From contig JBFXDD010000003.1 in NCBI GenBank assembly GCA_050181465.1, positions 161,296-225,295 on the forward strand: a DNA stretch of 64,000 bases, read 5' to 3'. Numbering within the stretch: the stretch's first letter is position 1; the number at the start of each line of letters is the position of its first letter. The position numbers were made by a program, and so were the translations under genes. The notes under the pieces are model-generated. The model searched no databases, was not told the origin of the DNA, and saw only the letters and a list, made by a program, of their open reading frames with translations. This DNA comes from JACRLW01 sp050181465. Its GTDB lineage: Bacteria; Planctomycetota; UBA1135; UBA2386. Shown in pieces: positions 53,095 through 61,842 of this stretch.

Positions 53095-53670
53095 TCATTC
53101 CGGCCGACGCCAGAACGTATCGACCGCATTGCCGAGCTGACTGCGGAGCAACGCCTTCGCGCGATGCACCCGCACCTGCAGGGTCCCTTCGCTCGCACCG
53201 GTGATCTCGGCGATCTCCGCGTAGCTGAGGCCTTCCTGGACGAACAAGACGAAGGCCTCACGCAGCAGGATCGGCAACCGATCGATCGCCAGCGCGAGCA
53301 ACTCGGCAGATTCACGCGCGACCAGGCTCGTCAGCGCGCTGCGGCGACCGTGGTCGATCGCACGCGGATGCGGGTCGTCGCCGCCGAGCGCGCGCCGCTG
53401 CACTTCGTCGCGCAGATGATTGCGGCAACGATTCGCGGCGATCGACAAGGCCCAGGCGCAAAAGCGCGCGGGCGATGCGAGCTGGTCGAGTCGCTCGAAT
53501 GCGGTTCGGAACGCCTCCTGCCGGAGGTCCTGCACCGCGGCGTCGTCGCCGGTCATCGAGGCGAGGTAGCGCAGGATGCGCGGTTCGTGGCGGGCGACGA
53601 GCTCGTCGAAGGCGCCGCGCTCGGATCGTCGCGCTCGCTCGACCAGCTCCGCGTCAGAGGTCGAGTCCAC
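53095..53670 (-). CDS. ECF-type RNA polymerase sigma factor
   Basis: 191 aa from the GTG at 53670; a second GTG at 53712 would lengthen the overlap with the kinase gene from 17 to 59 nt. Region 2 is in FDELVARHEPRILRYLASMT and LRQEAFRTAFERLDQL, with RFCAWALSIAANRCRNHLRD; region 4 has LPILLREAFVLFVQEGLSYA and EIAEITGASEGTLQVRVHRA, the -35 helix-turn-helix. No anti-sigma factor is next to it. It lies downstream of the Ser/Thr kinase and its start is inside the kinase stop, so the two are co-translated; phosphorylation may control the sigma factor. Confidence 0.88.
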   Translation of the reverse strand: MDSTSDAELVERARRSERGAFDELVARHEPRILRYLASMTGDDAAVQDLRQEAFRTAFERLDQLASPARFCAWALSIAANRCRNHLRDEVQRRALGGDDPHPRAIDHGRRSALTSLVARESAELLALAIDRLPILLREAFVLFVQEGLSYAEIAEITGASEGTLQVRVHRAKALLRSQLGNAVDTFWRRPE

Positions 53671-56113
53671 CCTGCACCTCTCGTATCCAGACGGCTCGCA
53701 ACGGCGGCTCACGGAACGCGCGCAAGGTCGTCAGGTCGAGCAGATCCTGCGACGAAGTCCCGCGGCGAAGGAAGATCGAAGCCAGCGGCAAGTTCGACTC
53801 CGCTCCCGTCGACGCGGCTGGAAAGTCGCCGGCCGCCGGAACGGCTGCGGCTCGCTTCGGCAGCCAGTCGAGCAACTCGAGATGCGCGCCGCGATCGACG
53901 GCGGCACGCCAGTGCTCACTCGCCGCGGCGCGTTCTTCCTCGAACGTGGCCAAGAGGAGACGGGCGTCGGCGCCGGCGACTCCATCGGCGCCGGCGACTC
54001 CATCGGCACCGACGACTCCATCGGCACCGAGCAGATCCTGGAGCGCGCGGCGCGCCGCGCTCGCTTGCCCGCCGAGTCGCAAGAGGATGGCGCTCGCCAG
54101 TTCGTCGCTCTTGGGCGCTGCGGCGAACGTCGATCCGAAGAGCTGACCGGTCGACACCACGCGCTCGCCCATCGCCGTGCGCAGGGTCGCTTGGAGGAAC
54201 GGCAAGCTCGGGTGCGTCGCGGCGTCGAAGCCGTGCAAGAGCGCCAGCAAGCGTTCGGCGTCTCTCGGGTCGAGCACGAATCGCGAATCGGCGGCGGCGA
54301 GATCGATGCGCAGCGCGACCAGACGCAGCAGTGCGGTCTCACCTGCGCCGGTGAGCCACGCAAGTTCCGCGAGTGCGCGCAGTCGTTCGACACTGCCGCC
54401 GGACTCGGCGAGCTGGATCCGTTCCAGGAACATCCCGGCGAGCCAGCGATCCGGACCGTGCGCAGCGAGGAGCGCAACGTGGTCCGCCAACTCGACGCGA
54501 AGACTGTCGCGCGGCGAGGCCAAGAGCCGCCAGACCGGACTCGGCTGCGTCGGTCGCCACCGCTGCGCGGCGCGCAGAACGACCTGATCATCCGCGCACG
54601 CGATGCGAGCCGCGAGCAAGCGCACGATGCCGTGCAAGTCCCCGGGCGCGGGCTCGCCGTCGACCAAGAGGAGCTGCAGGGCGCCGACCGCATCGCCGAG
54701 CGCGAGCGCTCGGCAGGCGCGGAAGAGCGGTGACGCGAGATCGCGCACCTCGTCACCCACGCCGAGAATCCGATCGCGACGCGCGCGATCGAACTCGTTC
54801 CATCGCCGCGGGAGACCGACCACCTCCGGCAGCAGGTGCTGCGCGCAAACCCAGGCGACGGCCGACAACTCGATCGCCTCGATCGAACCGGTTCGGAGCG
54901 ACGGCTCGAGACTCGCGAGCGCGGTATGGAACTCACCGGCGAGGATCGCCGCGCGAGCATCGTCGAGCTTTGCCGATTCGATCTGCGCAGCGCTGGGCAC
55001 GCCGCTCGGCACGTCGCCCGACCCATCGCCCGGCACCTCGCCCAAGAGCGCACCGGGCGCGCGCCGCGTGGCGAGCCAGGTGCCGAGCGCGAACCCCGCC
55101 GCGGTGAGCACGGCCGTGAGCGCGATCGACCACGCTCGTGAGCGTGGCACGGCCCGCTGCGGCGAGTCCGCAACCGAAGGGGCGCTGGTGGTAGGCGGTG
55201 CCGCCATCGACAAGGCCGCAGCGAAGGCAGCGGCGTCGGGAAATCGATCCGCGGGTGACTTCGCCAACGCGCGCGTCACCACCGCATCGAGTGCCGGACT
55301 CACCTCCGAACGAATCGTCGACGGCGGCGGCGGCACCAGGGACTCGACCAGCTTGAGCGCTTGGAACAGATTCGCGCCGCGGAACGGTGAGACGCCGGTG
55401 AGGAGTTCGTGGAGCATCACGCCGAGCGCGTGCACGTCGGCGCGCGCGTCGACCGCATCGGCAGACTCGAGCAGTTGTTCCGGCGCCATGTATTCCGGCG
55501 TCCCCACCACCTCACCGGTGCGCGTGAGTTGTTCCGCTTCCGTCCACACGCGCGCGATGCCGAAGTCGAGCACCCGAACCGTGCCGTCGGGCGACACCAC
55601 CACGTTCTCCGGCTTGATGTCGCGATGCACGATGCCGCGGGCGTGGGCGGCGGCGAGCACGTCGGCGACCGCTCTGGTGATCCTCACCGCCTCATCGATC
55701 GCGAGCCTGCCGCCGTGAGCCGCCAGGTGGGAACGCAGGGACTTGCCCGTCAGCAACTCGAGAACCAGGAAGGCGCGGTCACCATCCTCTTCGAAGTCGA
55801 GCACGCCGACGACGCCGGGGTGTTCGATCGAAGCCGTCAATCTGGCCTCGCGCAGGAATCGCTCGCGAAGGCGTGCGAAGTCGACCGACCCGGGTGTCCG
55901 CGGCAACAGCTTGATCGCGACCTTGGTGCCGAGTTGGCGGTGACGCGCCACGTAGACCTCTCCCATTCCCCCTGCCGCCAGCAGCCGTTCGATCTCGAAT
56001 CGGCCGAGTTCGCGCGGAACGGCGTCGCCCGCGCAGTGCGGACACCGCTCGGGCAGGATCCCGGTGGACTCGAGCGTGACCGCGCGACCGCAACTGCTGC
56101 ATCGGATCTGCAT
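53654..56113 (-). CDS. Membrane Ser/Thr protein kinase with zinc-ribbon N terminus
   Basis: 819 aa. A zinc ribbon (Cys5, Cys8, Cys24, Cys27) precedes a complete Hanks-type kinase: glycine loop LLAAGGMGEVYVA, Lys68 (VAIKLL), HRDIKPEN (163-170), DFG (183-185) and the GTPEYMAPEQLL activation segment. A single transmembrane helix follows near residues 330-350 (WSIALTAVLTAAGFALGTWL). The extracytoplasmic ~460 residues are helical, rich in Leu/Ala/Arg and probably repeat-like (TPR-type). A short Gly-Ala-Asp-Gly-Val repeat lies at about residues 700-720. The partner gene for an ECF sigma factor follows in overlap. Confidence 0.9.
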   Translation of the reverse strand: MQIRCSSCGRAVTLESTGILPERCPHCAGDAVPRELGRFEIERLLAAGGMGEVYVARHRQLGTKVAIKLLPRTPGSVDFARLRERFLREARLTASIEHPGVVGVLDFEEDGDRAFLVLELLTGKSLRSHLAAHGGRLAIDEAVRITRAVADVLAAAHARGIVHRDIKPENVVVSPDGTVRVLDFGIARVWTEAEQLTRTGEVVGTPEYMAPEQLLESADAVDARADVHALGVMLHELLTGVSPFRGANLFQALKLVESLVPPPPSTIRSEVSPALDAVVTRALAKSPADRFPDAAAFAAALSMAAPPTTSAPSVADSPQRAVPRSRAWSIALTAVLTAAGFALGTWLATRRAPGALLGEVPGDGSGDVPSGVPSAAQIESAKLDDARAAILAGEFHTALASLEPSLRTGSIEAIELSAVAWVCAQHLLPEVVGLPRRWNEFDRARRDRILGVGDEVRDLASPLFRACRALALGDAVGALQLLLVDGEPAPGDLHGIVRLLAARIACADDQVVLRAAQRWRPTQPSPVWRLLASPRDSLRVELADHVALLAAHGPDRWLAGMFLERIQLAESGGSVERLRALAELAWLTGAGETALLRLVALRIDLAAADSRFVLDPRDAERLLALLHGFDAATHPSLPFLQATLRTAMGERVVSTGQLFGSTFAAAPKSDELASAILLRLGGQASAARRALQDLLGADGVVGADGVAGADGVAGADARLLLATFEEERAAASEHWRAAVDRGAHLELLDWLPKRAAAVPAAGDFPAASTGAESNLPLASIFLRRGTSSQDLLDLTTLRAFREPPLRAVWIREVQGGLDL
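53978..54031. repeat. Three 18-bp tandem repeats inside the kinase gene
   Basis: Units starting GACTCCATCGGC recur at 53978, 53996 and 54014, differing only at the last few bases. On the coding strand they give GADGVA-type hexapeptides, so copy change keeps the frame. Confidence 0.8.
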
Positions 56114-56293
56114 GGGTCGAAGGCCGTGTCACAAGAGGAAGTCGAGAACGCGGTGACGAGCGCAGAGCCGCCACGGGTCCCGCCGAGGAGTCGCGCGCGA
56201 ACTCCTCGCCGGGCCGGCGGCGTCACCTTAGCAAGGCGGGGTCGTGGTCACGAGGACCGGCGTGGACTCATCTCGGTTGAGAGCCGCCGTCGC

Positions 56294-57700
56294 TCATCCG
56301 TCACGAAAGCGGTCGATATATCGCGCGAGCACTTCGCGATATTGCTCCGCGATCTCGACGACGCGGCGGACGTCGGTGTCTTCACGGCTCGCGAACTGAT
56401 CGCGTGCGAAGCGCAGTTCGCGGCGAAGCGCGCGGTCGGCCTCCGCCCAACAGGATCGGCTCGCGGCGTCCGCCATTTCGTGCATGCCGAGGGCGAGCCG
56501 GGCGATCGTGTAGTTCTTGCGAACCTCGGGATCGGTGAGGCCGTCACCGTCTGCGCGCGGGTCGAGGTGCGCGGTCGTCTCCACCTCCACGGCGCGGTCG
56601 TCTCCCGCGCGGCGGTAGCGCAGCTCGGCGCGTGCCTCCAGTTCGCGCGGCGAGCGGGCCTCGCGATCCAGTCGACAGCGGGCGAGGACGACCTGCGTGG
56701 CGCCGGAGTTGAGGTCGGGCACGTCGATGGTCCATTCCGTGCGACGATCGCCGCGCCGTGCCGGGAAGCCGAGGAACTCGACGCTGACGAACTCCGCCGG
56801 CAGTCGGAGATGGATCTGCACGGATCGCGCGACGGCGCGAACCTGGGCCTGCAGTTCGTCGACGAAGACCTTCTCGATGTCCGCCGTATCCGCGACGAAG
56901 TGGAACAGGCCGCGCGCCCCGCGCGCCAGTTGATCGAGCAGTTCGGTGTTCAGTTCGGTGCCGACGCCGATGGTCGCGAGATCGACTTGCTCGGCGGTGT
57001 AGGTGCGCGCGTCGCGGAGGATCTTCGCGGGTTCGGTCTCGCCGCGGTTGGCGATGCCGTCGGTCAAGAGGATCACGCGATCGTGAGCGCCGGACTTCGC
57101 ACGGGCGGCGACTTCTTGCAGGCCCAGCATCAGTCCTGCGTGCAGGTTGGTCGAGCCGCCGGGTTCGAGCCGGTCGATCTCGCGGCTGAGCCATGCGCCG
57201 TCGCCGACCAGTTCGCTGCCGCGCCGTTCCGCCGCATCGGAGTAGGCGACGAGGGTGACGTGGTCGTTGGGGCGCAAGCGACGCACGAGTTCCCGCAATG
57301 CGCGTTGCACTGCGTCGAGTTTGCCGTCGGCCCGCATCGAGCCGCTGCAATCGATGACGAGGCCGAGGTTCAAAGGCGGCAATTCGCGACGATCGGCCAC
57401 CGCGCCGGCCGCCATTCCGATCTGCAGAACCGCTTCGCCGTCCCGGTCCACGCCAACCGCGCCGAAGCGGAGGTCGAGTGCGACCGCTTCCCCCGCGCGC
57501 GGCATCGGCAGTCGATGTCGATGAAAGTTGATGATGTCGGCGATCGCGACGTCTCGTGGCGTCGGCAGTTTGCCGAGATTGGCGAGTGCGCGCGTGCGCG
57601 CGTGTCCGTAGGTGGATCCGGCATCCTGCGACCACACGCCGCTCGGGATCATGAGCGAGACGGCGATGGCAGCAGCACGGCGTAGCAGTTGGTTTCTCAT
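56294..57700 (-). CDS. Secreted VWA-domain protein
   Basis: 468 aa with a signal peptide (AAAIAVSLMIPSGVWSQ). It resembles the YfbK/VWA family: an N-terminal von Willebrand-associated segment with VAIADIINFHRHRLPMPRAG, then a VWA domain with an intact MIDAS (LGLVIDCSGSMRADGKL), GGSTNLHAGLMLG and DRVILLTDGIANRGETEPA. The C-terminal 130 residues are helical. Such proteins bind divalent metal and partner proteins; a chaperone or adhesin role is possible. It is upstream of and in the same direction as the kinase, with a 180-nt gap. Confidence 0.8.
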   Translation of the reverse strand: MRNQLLRRAAAIAVSLMIPSGVWSQDAGSTYGHARTRALANLGKLPTPRDVAIADIINFHRHRLPMPRAGEAVALDLRFGAVGVDRDGEAVLQIGMAAGAVADRRELPPLNLGLVIDCSGSMRADGKLDAVQRALRELVRRLRPNDHVTLVAYSDAAERRGSELVGDGAWLSREIDRLEPGGSTNLHAGLMLGLQEVAARAKSGAHDRVILLTDGIANRGETEPAKILRDARTYTAEQVDLATIGVGTELNTELLDQLARGARGLFHFVADTADIEKVFVDELQAQVRAVARSVQIHLRLPAEFVSVEFLGFPARRGDRRTEWTIDVPDLNSGATQVVLARCRLDREARSPRELEARAELRYRRAGDDRAVEVETTAHLDPRADGDGLTDPEVRKNYTIARLALGMHEMADAASRSCWAEADRALRRELRFARDQFASREDTDVRRVVEIAEQYREVLARYIDRFRDG

Positions 57701-58421
57701 GGGTTGCTCGTCGCGTGCCAGGAGGGCGGCACGCGGGGGAGAGACACCCGGGTGCGGGGAACCTTACGGGGAATTGAGGGGGTGCCGCTGCGGCGTGGTG
57801 GGGTGATTGGGTGGATGTGGGGCGTGGGCTGTCGGGCGAGACCGGGAAGCCAGAACCCGATCGTGTGCCTGGGCGACGCGATGCGTCGCAGTCTCATTGC
57901 GCGGCCAGCCAAGCTGCCAACTCATGACTCGGTCTGGCGCGCTCCATCGGGTCGGTGCTTGCAGGCCGCGGGATCAGTTGCTAGCGTCCCCCGCGGGGCT
58001 GAGTACTCCCAAGAGGATGAACCTGCTACTGGCCAGCGGACCGACGCTCGACACGCCACCCCTGCGGCGGTGGTCGCTCGTCCGTCCGGTCTTCGAGGTC
58101 GTGCGGGAGACGAGCGGCGATGTCCCGCCCGGCGATGTCAGATCGCAGCGCTGTCCCGGGCTGATCCGCACGCAAGCTGGCAGTCGCAGTCGTGTTGCGA
58201 GGCGCCCGCGAAGCTTAGGCCGTCGCGATGCAGCGGAGGTCAGCAGGAAGCCGGTAAGCGCGTGCAAGTCGTCGCTCGCGACGCCCAGCCCGGTCAAAGC
58301 GGTGGCGAGGATGCAAGCCAACCGCGCCGAGCCGTTCCCCTCGCGCGACGGCTTCGGTCGGGATCCAGACTGGCTCGACCGCCTCGTCCGCGCCAGAGCA
58401 CGGCTACACGGGACAAACGTG
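57701..58421. other. Region without a convincing gene, left edge of the accessory island
   Basis: About 720 nt. It starts G-rich (57,770-57,830) and open frames here are Arg/Ser/Ala-rich without recognisable domains. It may contain the decayed N-terminal part of the integrase that ends at 58835. No tRNA found that would serve as an attachment site. Confidence 0.4.
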
Positions 58422-58835
58422 ATGTCGCTCGCTGAACTCCGTGCAGTGTTCGATCTCTCTGCGAGCGGGCAGCGCCAGGTAGAAACTCGTCCCCGCGGCG
58501 GGAGTCTGCGGATGAAAGACGTCGACCTCGATTCCGATCTACTCTTCGTGCGCTCGCGGAAGGTCCACACGAACGGAGAACTGGTGCTGTCGAGCACCAA
58601 GCTCCAGCTGTTCGCGATGTGGATTTCGCTCGTGGCGAGCGGACGCCATCGAGATCGCTGCCAAGTGCGGATTTTCCAGCAAGCGATCGGCCACGCCCTC
58701 CTGGACGAGGTTCTGCGCATGCGCATGACCCACCACTTGTTCCGCGACTCCGTCGCAGCCCATCTGGGGGCAGTCGTCTCCGACATTCGCAGCGCCCAGG
58801 AGAACCTAGGCCACATCGCGGATCCGCAAGCATGA
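58422..58835 (+). pseudogene. Decayed tyrosine recombinase (integrase) C-terminal fragment
   Basis: The fragment has the catalytic-domain layout of phage-type integrases: LRMKDVDLDSDLLFVRSRK (box I region), a middle strand region, then THHLFRDSVAAHLGAVVSD with the HxxR element and SAQENLGHIADPQA with the LGH box, but it stops before any catalytic Tyr. No intact N-terminal domain or core-binding domain is visible upstream. It is probably a remnant of the element that brought in the defence locus to the right. Confidence 0.5.
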
Positions 58836-59294
58836 TCGACACGCACGTCCCGAACCGCCGATCCGGCTGGAATGGGGAAAGCCCGCCGACCGACCGCTCG
58901 AACGAGGCGGATATGACGCGGGTTAGCCAAGTCCACCTGACGTGGCGCGAGCGGAGTTCCGCCCGGCCCGAAGCCGAGACTTGGCACGGTTCGACGAACT
59001 CTCTCCGCCGCGGCGGCGTCGCGCCGAGCGGCAACCGCCGTAGTGTCTTAGGCGTTAGGCGAGTCTGCCCAGCTCAGGTTGGACACGATCGATCGCACAA
59101 GCACTCCCTATGAGCCGCAAGATCTTCACCATCGACGACCCGCTCACTTCCGATAACCATCTTACGTGCGGCGCATCGGTCGATGCAACTGCTCTCCGAT
59201 CACGCGCAATCGCACGCCTCCCACATCGCGTAGAAGAGGACCACCACTCGCATACCAAGCCCCCCTGCTATCCACCAATCGCCGTCTTGAGTCC
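58836..59294. other. Leader region before the Z1 operon, no convincing gene
   Basis: About 460 nt, becoming AT-richer to the right. One short frame at 59110-59301 starts MSRKIFTIDDP but then loses protein-like character (HTKPPCYPPIAVL), so I do not call it. A promoter for the Z1 operon probably lies here; no boxes can be defended. Confidence 0.4.
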
Positions 59295-59777
59295 ATGCTA
59301 GACTTGGACACGCTGGCTCAGTCAATTGCAAAGCACATGGGAATCCAAAAGCAAGAGTTCTACGAAGGCGCGGCCCTGCACCAGCTCATCCGCGGTTCGA
59401 GCGGGACGAACAGCATCGCGCATTCGCCGCCATACTTTATTTTCAACGGCAGCCTGCAGGTGCATCTGAAGTACTCGACAGCCAAGCGCAGCCCATGGGG
59501 ATTCACATTCCTTCCCGATGAGCAGACTCTCCTTCACCAGCGCGCGCAGGAGTTGCGGATGGTCCTTGGATTAATCTGCGGCCCTGACGGTGTTGCCACA
59601 GTACACTACGAGGACTACATCCGAATCGCTGGGACAAAGGAAGTGGCACTACGCATCTCGTGTAAGCGCAACCATCGTGAGCACTTCGAAATCGTTGGAC
59701 CAGACGGCGCCCTACCGGGCAAGGTAGCACCGTCGGACTGGATGAGGCTTCTCGACAACCGAAGGAGGCAGGCATGA
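59295..59777 (+). CDS. Uncharacterised 160-aa protein of the Z1/methylase locus
   Basis: 160 aa from the ATG at 59295. No family recognised. It opens with a helix (LDTLAQSIAKHMGIQKQEFY), has EGAALHQLIRGSSG, a strand pair PPYFIFNGSLQVHLKYS and SPWGFTFLPDEQTLL, and ends with CKRNHREHFEIVGPDGALPG and PSDWMRLLDNR. Basic and mixed alpha/beta. I looked for a PD-(D/E)xK nuclease motif and cannot confirm one. Its stop overlaps the Z1 ATG (ATGA), so it is translated with Z1 and is likely a functional partner, perhaps for DNA recognition or cleavage. Base composition is lower in GC than the chromosome around it. Confidence 0.7.
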   Translation: MLDLDTLAQSIAKHMGIQKQEFYEGAALHQLIRGSSGTNSIAHSPPYFIFNGSLQVHLKYSTAKRSPWGFTFLPDEQTLLHQRAQELRMVLGLICGPDGVATVHYEDYIRIAGTKEVALRISCKRNHREHFEIVGPDGALPGKVAPSDWMRLLDNRRRQA

Positions 59778-61729
59778 ACGGTAGGCACACCAACGAGATT
59801 CTCAACTTATTGCGACAGCAGCTGGGCAATGACGCTGAGGTGGATGACATCGCTTCAACCGCACGCGAGGTCATGCAAAAGTGGGTCAACCCGGTGGGCG
59901 ACGGCCGCGAGCAAACCAACGGCCTCATCTACGGCCTGGTGCAAAGCGGCAAGACAGGCGTGCTAACAGTGACGGGAGCGATGGGCGCTGACGAAGGGTA
60001 TCAAACTCTCATCGTGCTCACCTCTGACATCGACCCCCTGTATGAACAGACTCGCGGCCGCATTCAGGAAGCCTTCCCGGGGATGGACATCCTCGGCAAG
60101 GTGGACCTCCGTGATCCGATTTCTTTCTCCCGGCGAATCAAGGCCGGCAAGTGCGCCATCGTGGTCACCAAGAACGGTAGCGTTCTCCAGACACTAATCG
60201 ACAACGTCAAGGAGGGCAAAGTCCGTGACTTGGCCTGTCTCATCATCGATGACGAAGCCGACCAGGCCAGCCTCAACACCAAAGCGCGCAGGAACGACGG
60301 TACGCAAAGCAAGATCAACGAGCAGATCCAAGAGTTGCGGGGTTTCTTCCACAGGAACACGTACTTGCAGGTCACCGCGACGCCCGGCGCCCTCTTCCTT
60401 CAGGAGAACATGCATGCGTTTCGTCCGAAGTTCACGGTGCTGAGCCATCCTGGCAGTGAGTACGTTGGCGGCGACGACTTTTTCGCGCAGAGCGTGATGC
60501 ACTTGGTTCGCGAGTTCCCTTTAGAAGACCTTACGACCCTATCCGCCGGGATGCAGCCTACCCCGGGCACCCAGGTGCCTGGTTCCCTCCTAGCTGCACT
60601 GGATACTTTTATTATCGGAGCGACATACAAGCGCCAGGTGAATCCTGACGCAAAATGCGCGTTCCTGTGCCACGTGAGCACGCGAACCGATGATCACAGG
60701 CACATTGTTGAACTGCTGCGAAAGTATAAGTCCGACCTCGGCGATGGTCTCAGAGCGAAGAACACGAGTCTCATAGCTCGCCTGCGAGCAGCATTCGATG
60801 ACCTAGCCTGTACCGACAAGGATCTTGCGAAATCTGATTTTGGTACTCTAGTCAACAGAATCGAGTTCCTATCGCCAGGCATTCACGTGAGGCTGGTAAA
60901 CGGTGAGACCGATGAGGATGTCGCTTTGCACGCACCGTACAGCCTCTTCGTCGGCGGCAACAAGCTCGGTCGAGGCGTAACTATCAAGAACTTGCTTGTC
61001 AGCTATTACGGTCGTCATCCGAGGACGCCGCAAGCTGACACCGTGCTACAGCACGCCCGCATGTACGGCTATCGTCGTAACGACATCGGGCTGCTACGAC
61101 TGTGGCTGCCACCGCAGCTTCACGCGGTGTTCCGGGCCATCAACCATATGGAACGCAGCCTGCGCAGACTCATTGCAGAGAGCCCCGACGAGGCATTCCG
61201 CTGCATCTATCTTGAGAACTCACTCCAAGCTACTCGCCGCAACGTGCTCGTCCCGGGTGCGATCGGCGTTTACACGGGCGGCGGCACCTACAATCCCGCA
61301 CAAGTTCTTCGCGACGACGGCGGCTCTGAGAACACGGCCAAGCTCGACGACTTGTTGGCCACCATCCGCAACAAGCAGGTGAAGACATTTTCGATTTCGG
61401 ATCTCCAGGAGTTGATCCGACTGACGAAGCCTGACCCGAGCGCCTCGGAGCATGTGTGGGATCCGATTGCTATCGCTGAGTCGCTCAAGCAGTGCGCGGA
61501 CATCCTCGAACAAGAGACGGGATATGTGTACGTCGATCGGGACCGCGATTTACGGGAGCCTCGGCGTGAGACTCAGGGCTTGCTGACCGGAGGAGAGGCA
61601 AGCGCAGTACCGATCGACCGTGTGACGATATTCATGATGCGCACCAAGAAGTATGGAGCCCACCATGCTGTCTGGTGGCCGCAGATTCGATTTCCTACCG
61701 GTCGATACGCGTTGGCTTTTGCAATCTGA
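59774..61729 (+). CDS. Z1-domain superfamily 2-like ATPase/helicase
   Basis: 651 aa. Walker A is GLVQSGKTG (54-62), Walker B is LIIDDEADQAS (~156-166). RNTYLQVTATPGALFLQENM resembles the SF2 TAT motif. The hallmark of Z1 proteins, GGNKLGRGVTIKNLLVSYYG followed by ADTVLQHARMYGYR, is complete, with the Arg that acts in trans in SF2 enzymes. Z1 proteins have been linked in comparative-genomic work to DNA methylases, MutL/MORC-type ATPases and nucleases of restriction-like systems. No such ATPase or nuclease gene is seen beside it here. A and T codons are used more than in neighbouring chromosome genes. Confidence 0.88.
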   Translation: MNGRHTNEILNLLRQQLGNDAEVDDIASTAREVMQKWVNPVGDGREQTNGLIYGLVQSGKTGVLTVTGAMGADEGYQTLIVLTSDIDPLYEQTRGRIQEAFPGMDILGKVDLRDPISFSRRIKAGKCAIVVTKNGSVLQTLIDNVKEGKVRDLACLIIDDEADQASLNTKARRNDGTQSKINEQIQELRGFFHRNTYLQVTATPGALFLQENMHAFRPKFTVLSHPGSEYVGGDDFFAQSVMHLVREFPLEDLTTLSAGMQPTPGTQVPGSLLAALDTFIIGATYKRQVNPDAKCAFLCHVSTRTDDHRHIVELLRKYKSDLGDGLRAKNTSLIARLRAAFDDLACTDKDLAKSDFGTLVNRIEFLSPGIHVRLVNGETDEDVALHAPYSLFVGGNKLGRGVTIKNLLVSYYGRHPRTPQADTVLQHARMYGYRRNDIGLLRLWLPPQLHAVFRAINHMERSLRRLIAESPDEAFRCIYLENSLQATRRNVLVPGAIGVYTGGGTYNPAQVLRDDGGSENTAKLDDLLATIRNKQVKTFSISDLQELIRLTKPDPSASEHVWDPIAIAESLKQCADILEQETGYVYVDRDRDLREPRRETQGLLTGGEASAVPIDRVTIFMMRTKKYGAHHAVWWPQIRFPTGRYALAFAI

Positions 61730-61842
61730 CTGCCTCTTTCCATGATCATGAGATCTCTGCCATACAACTGCTGCCGTCTCTTGAGTAGCCTGCGTCGCGT
61801 GAATTCGCTCAGCACTGGAGCTCGACCAGCCCTCAACTCTCA

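Noticed and set aside
59110..59301. 63-codon frame starting MSRKIFTIDDP upstream of the 160-aa gene
   Set aside because: Only the first dozen residues look protein-like; the rest is His/Pro-rich noise and its end overlaps the start of the next gene. A truncated remnant is possible but unproven.
59295..59777. PD-(D/E)xK nuclease motif in the 160-aa protein
   Set aside because: Candidate acidic residues and Lys (HLKY, CKRN) do not form the expected spacing, so nuclease identity is not claimed.
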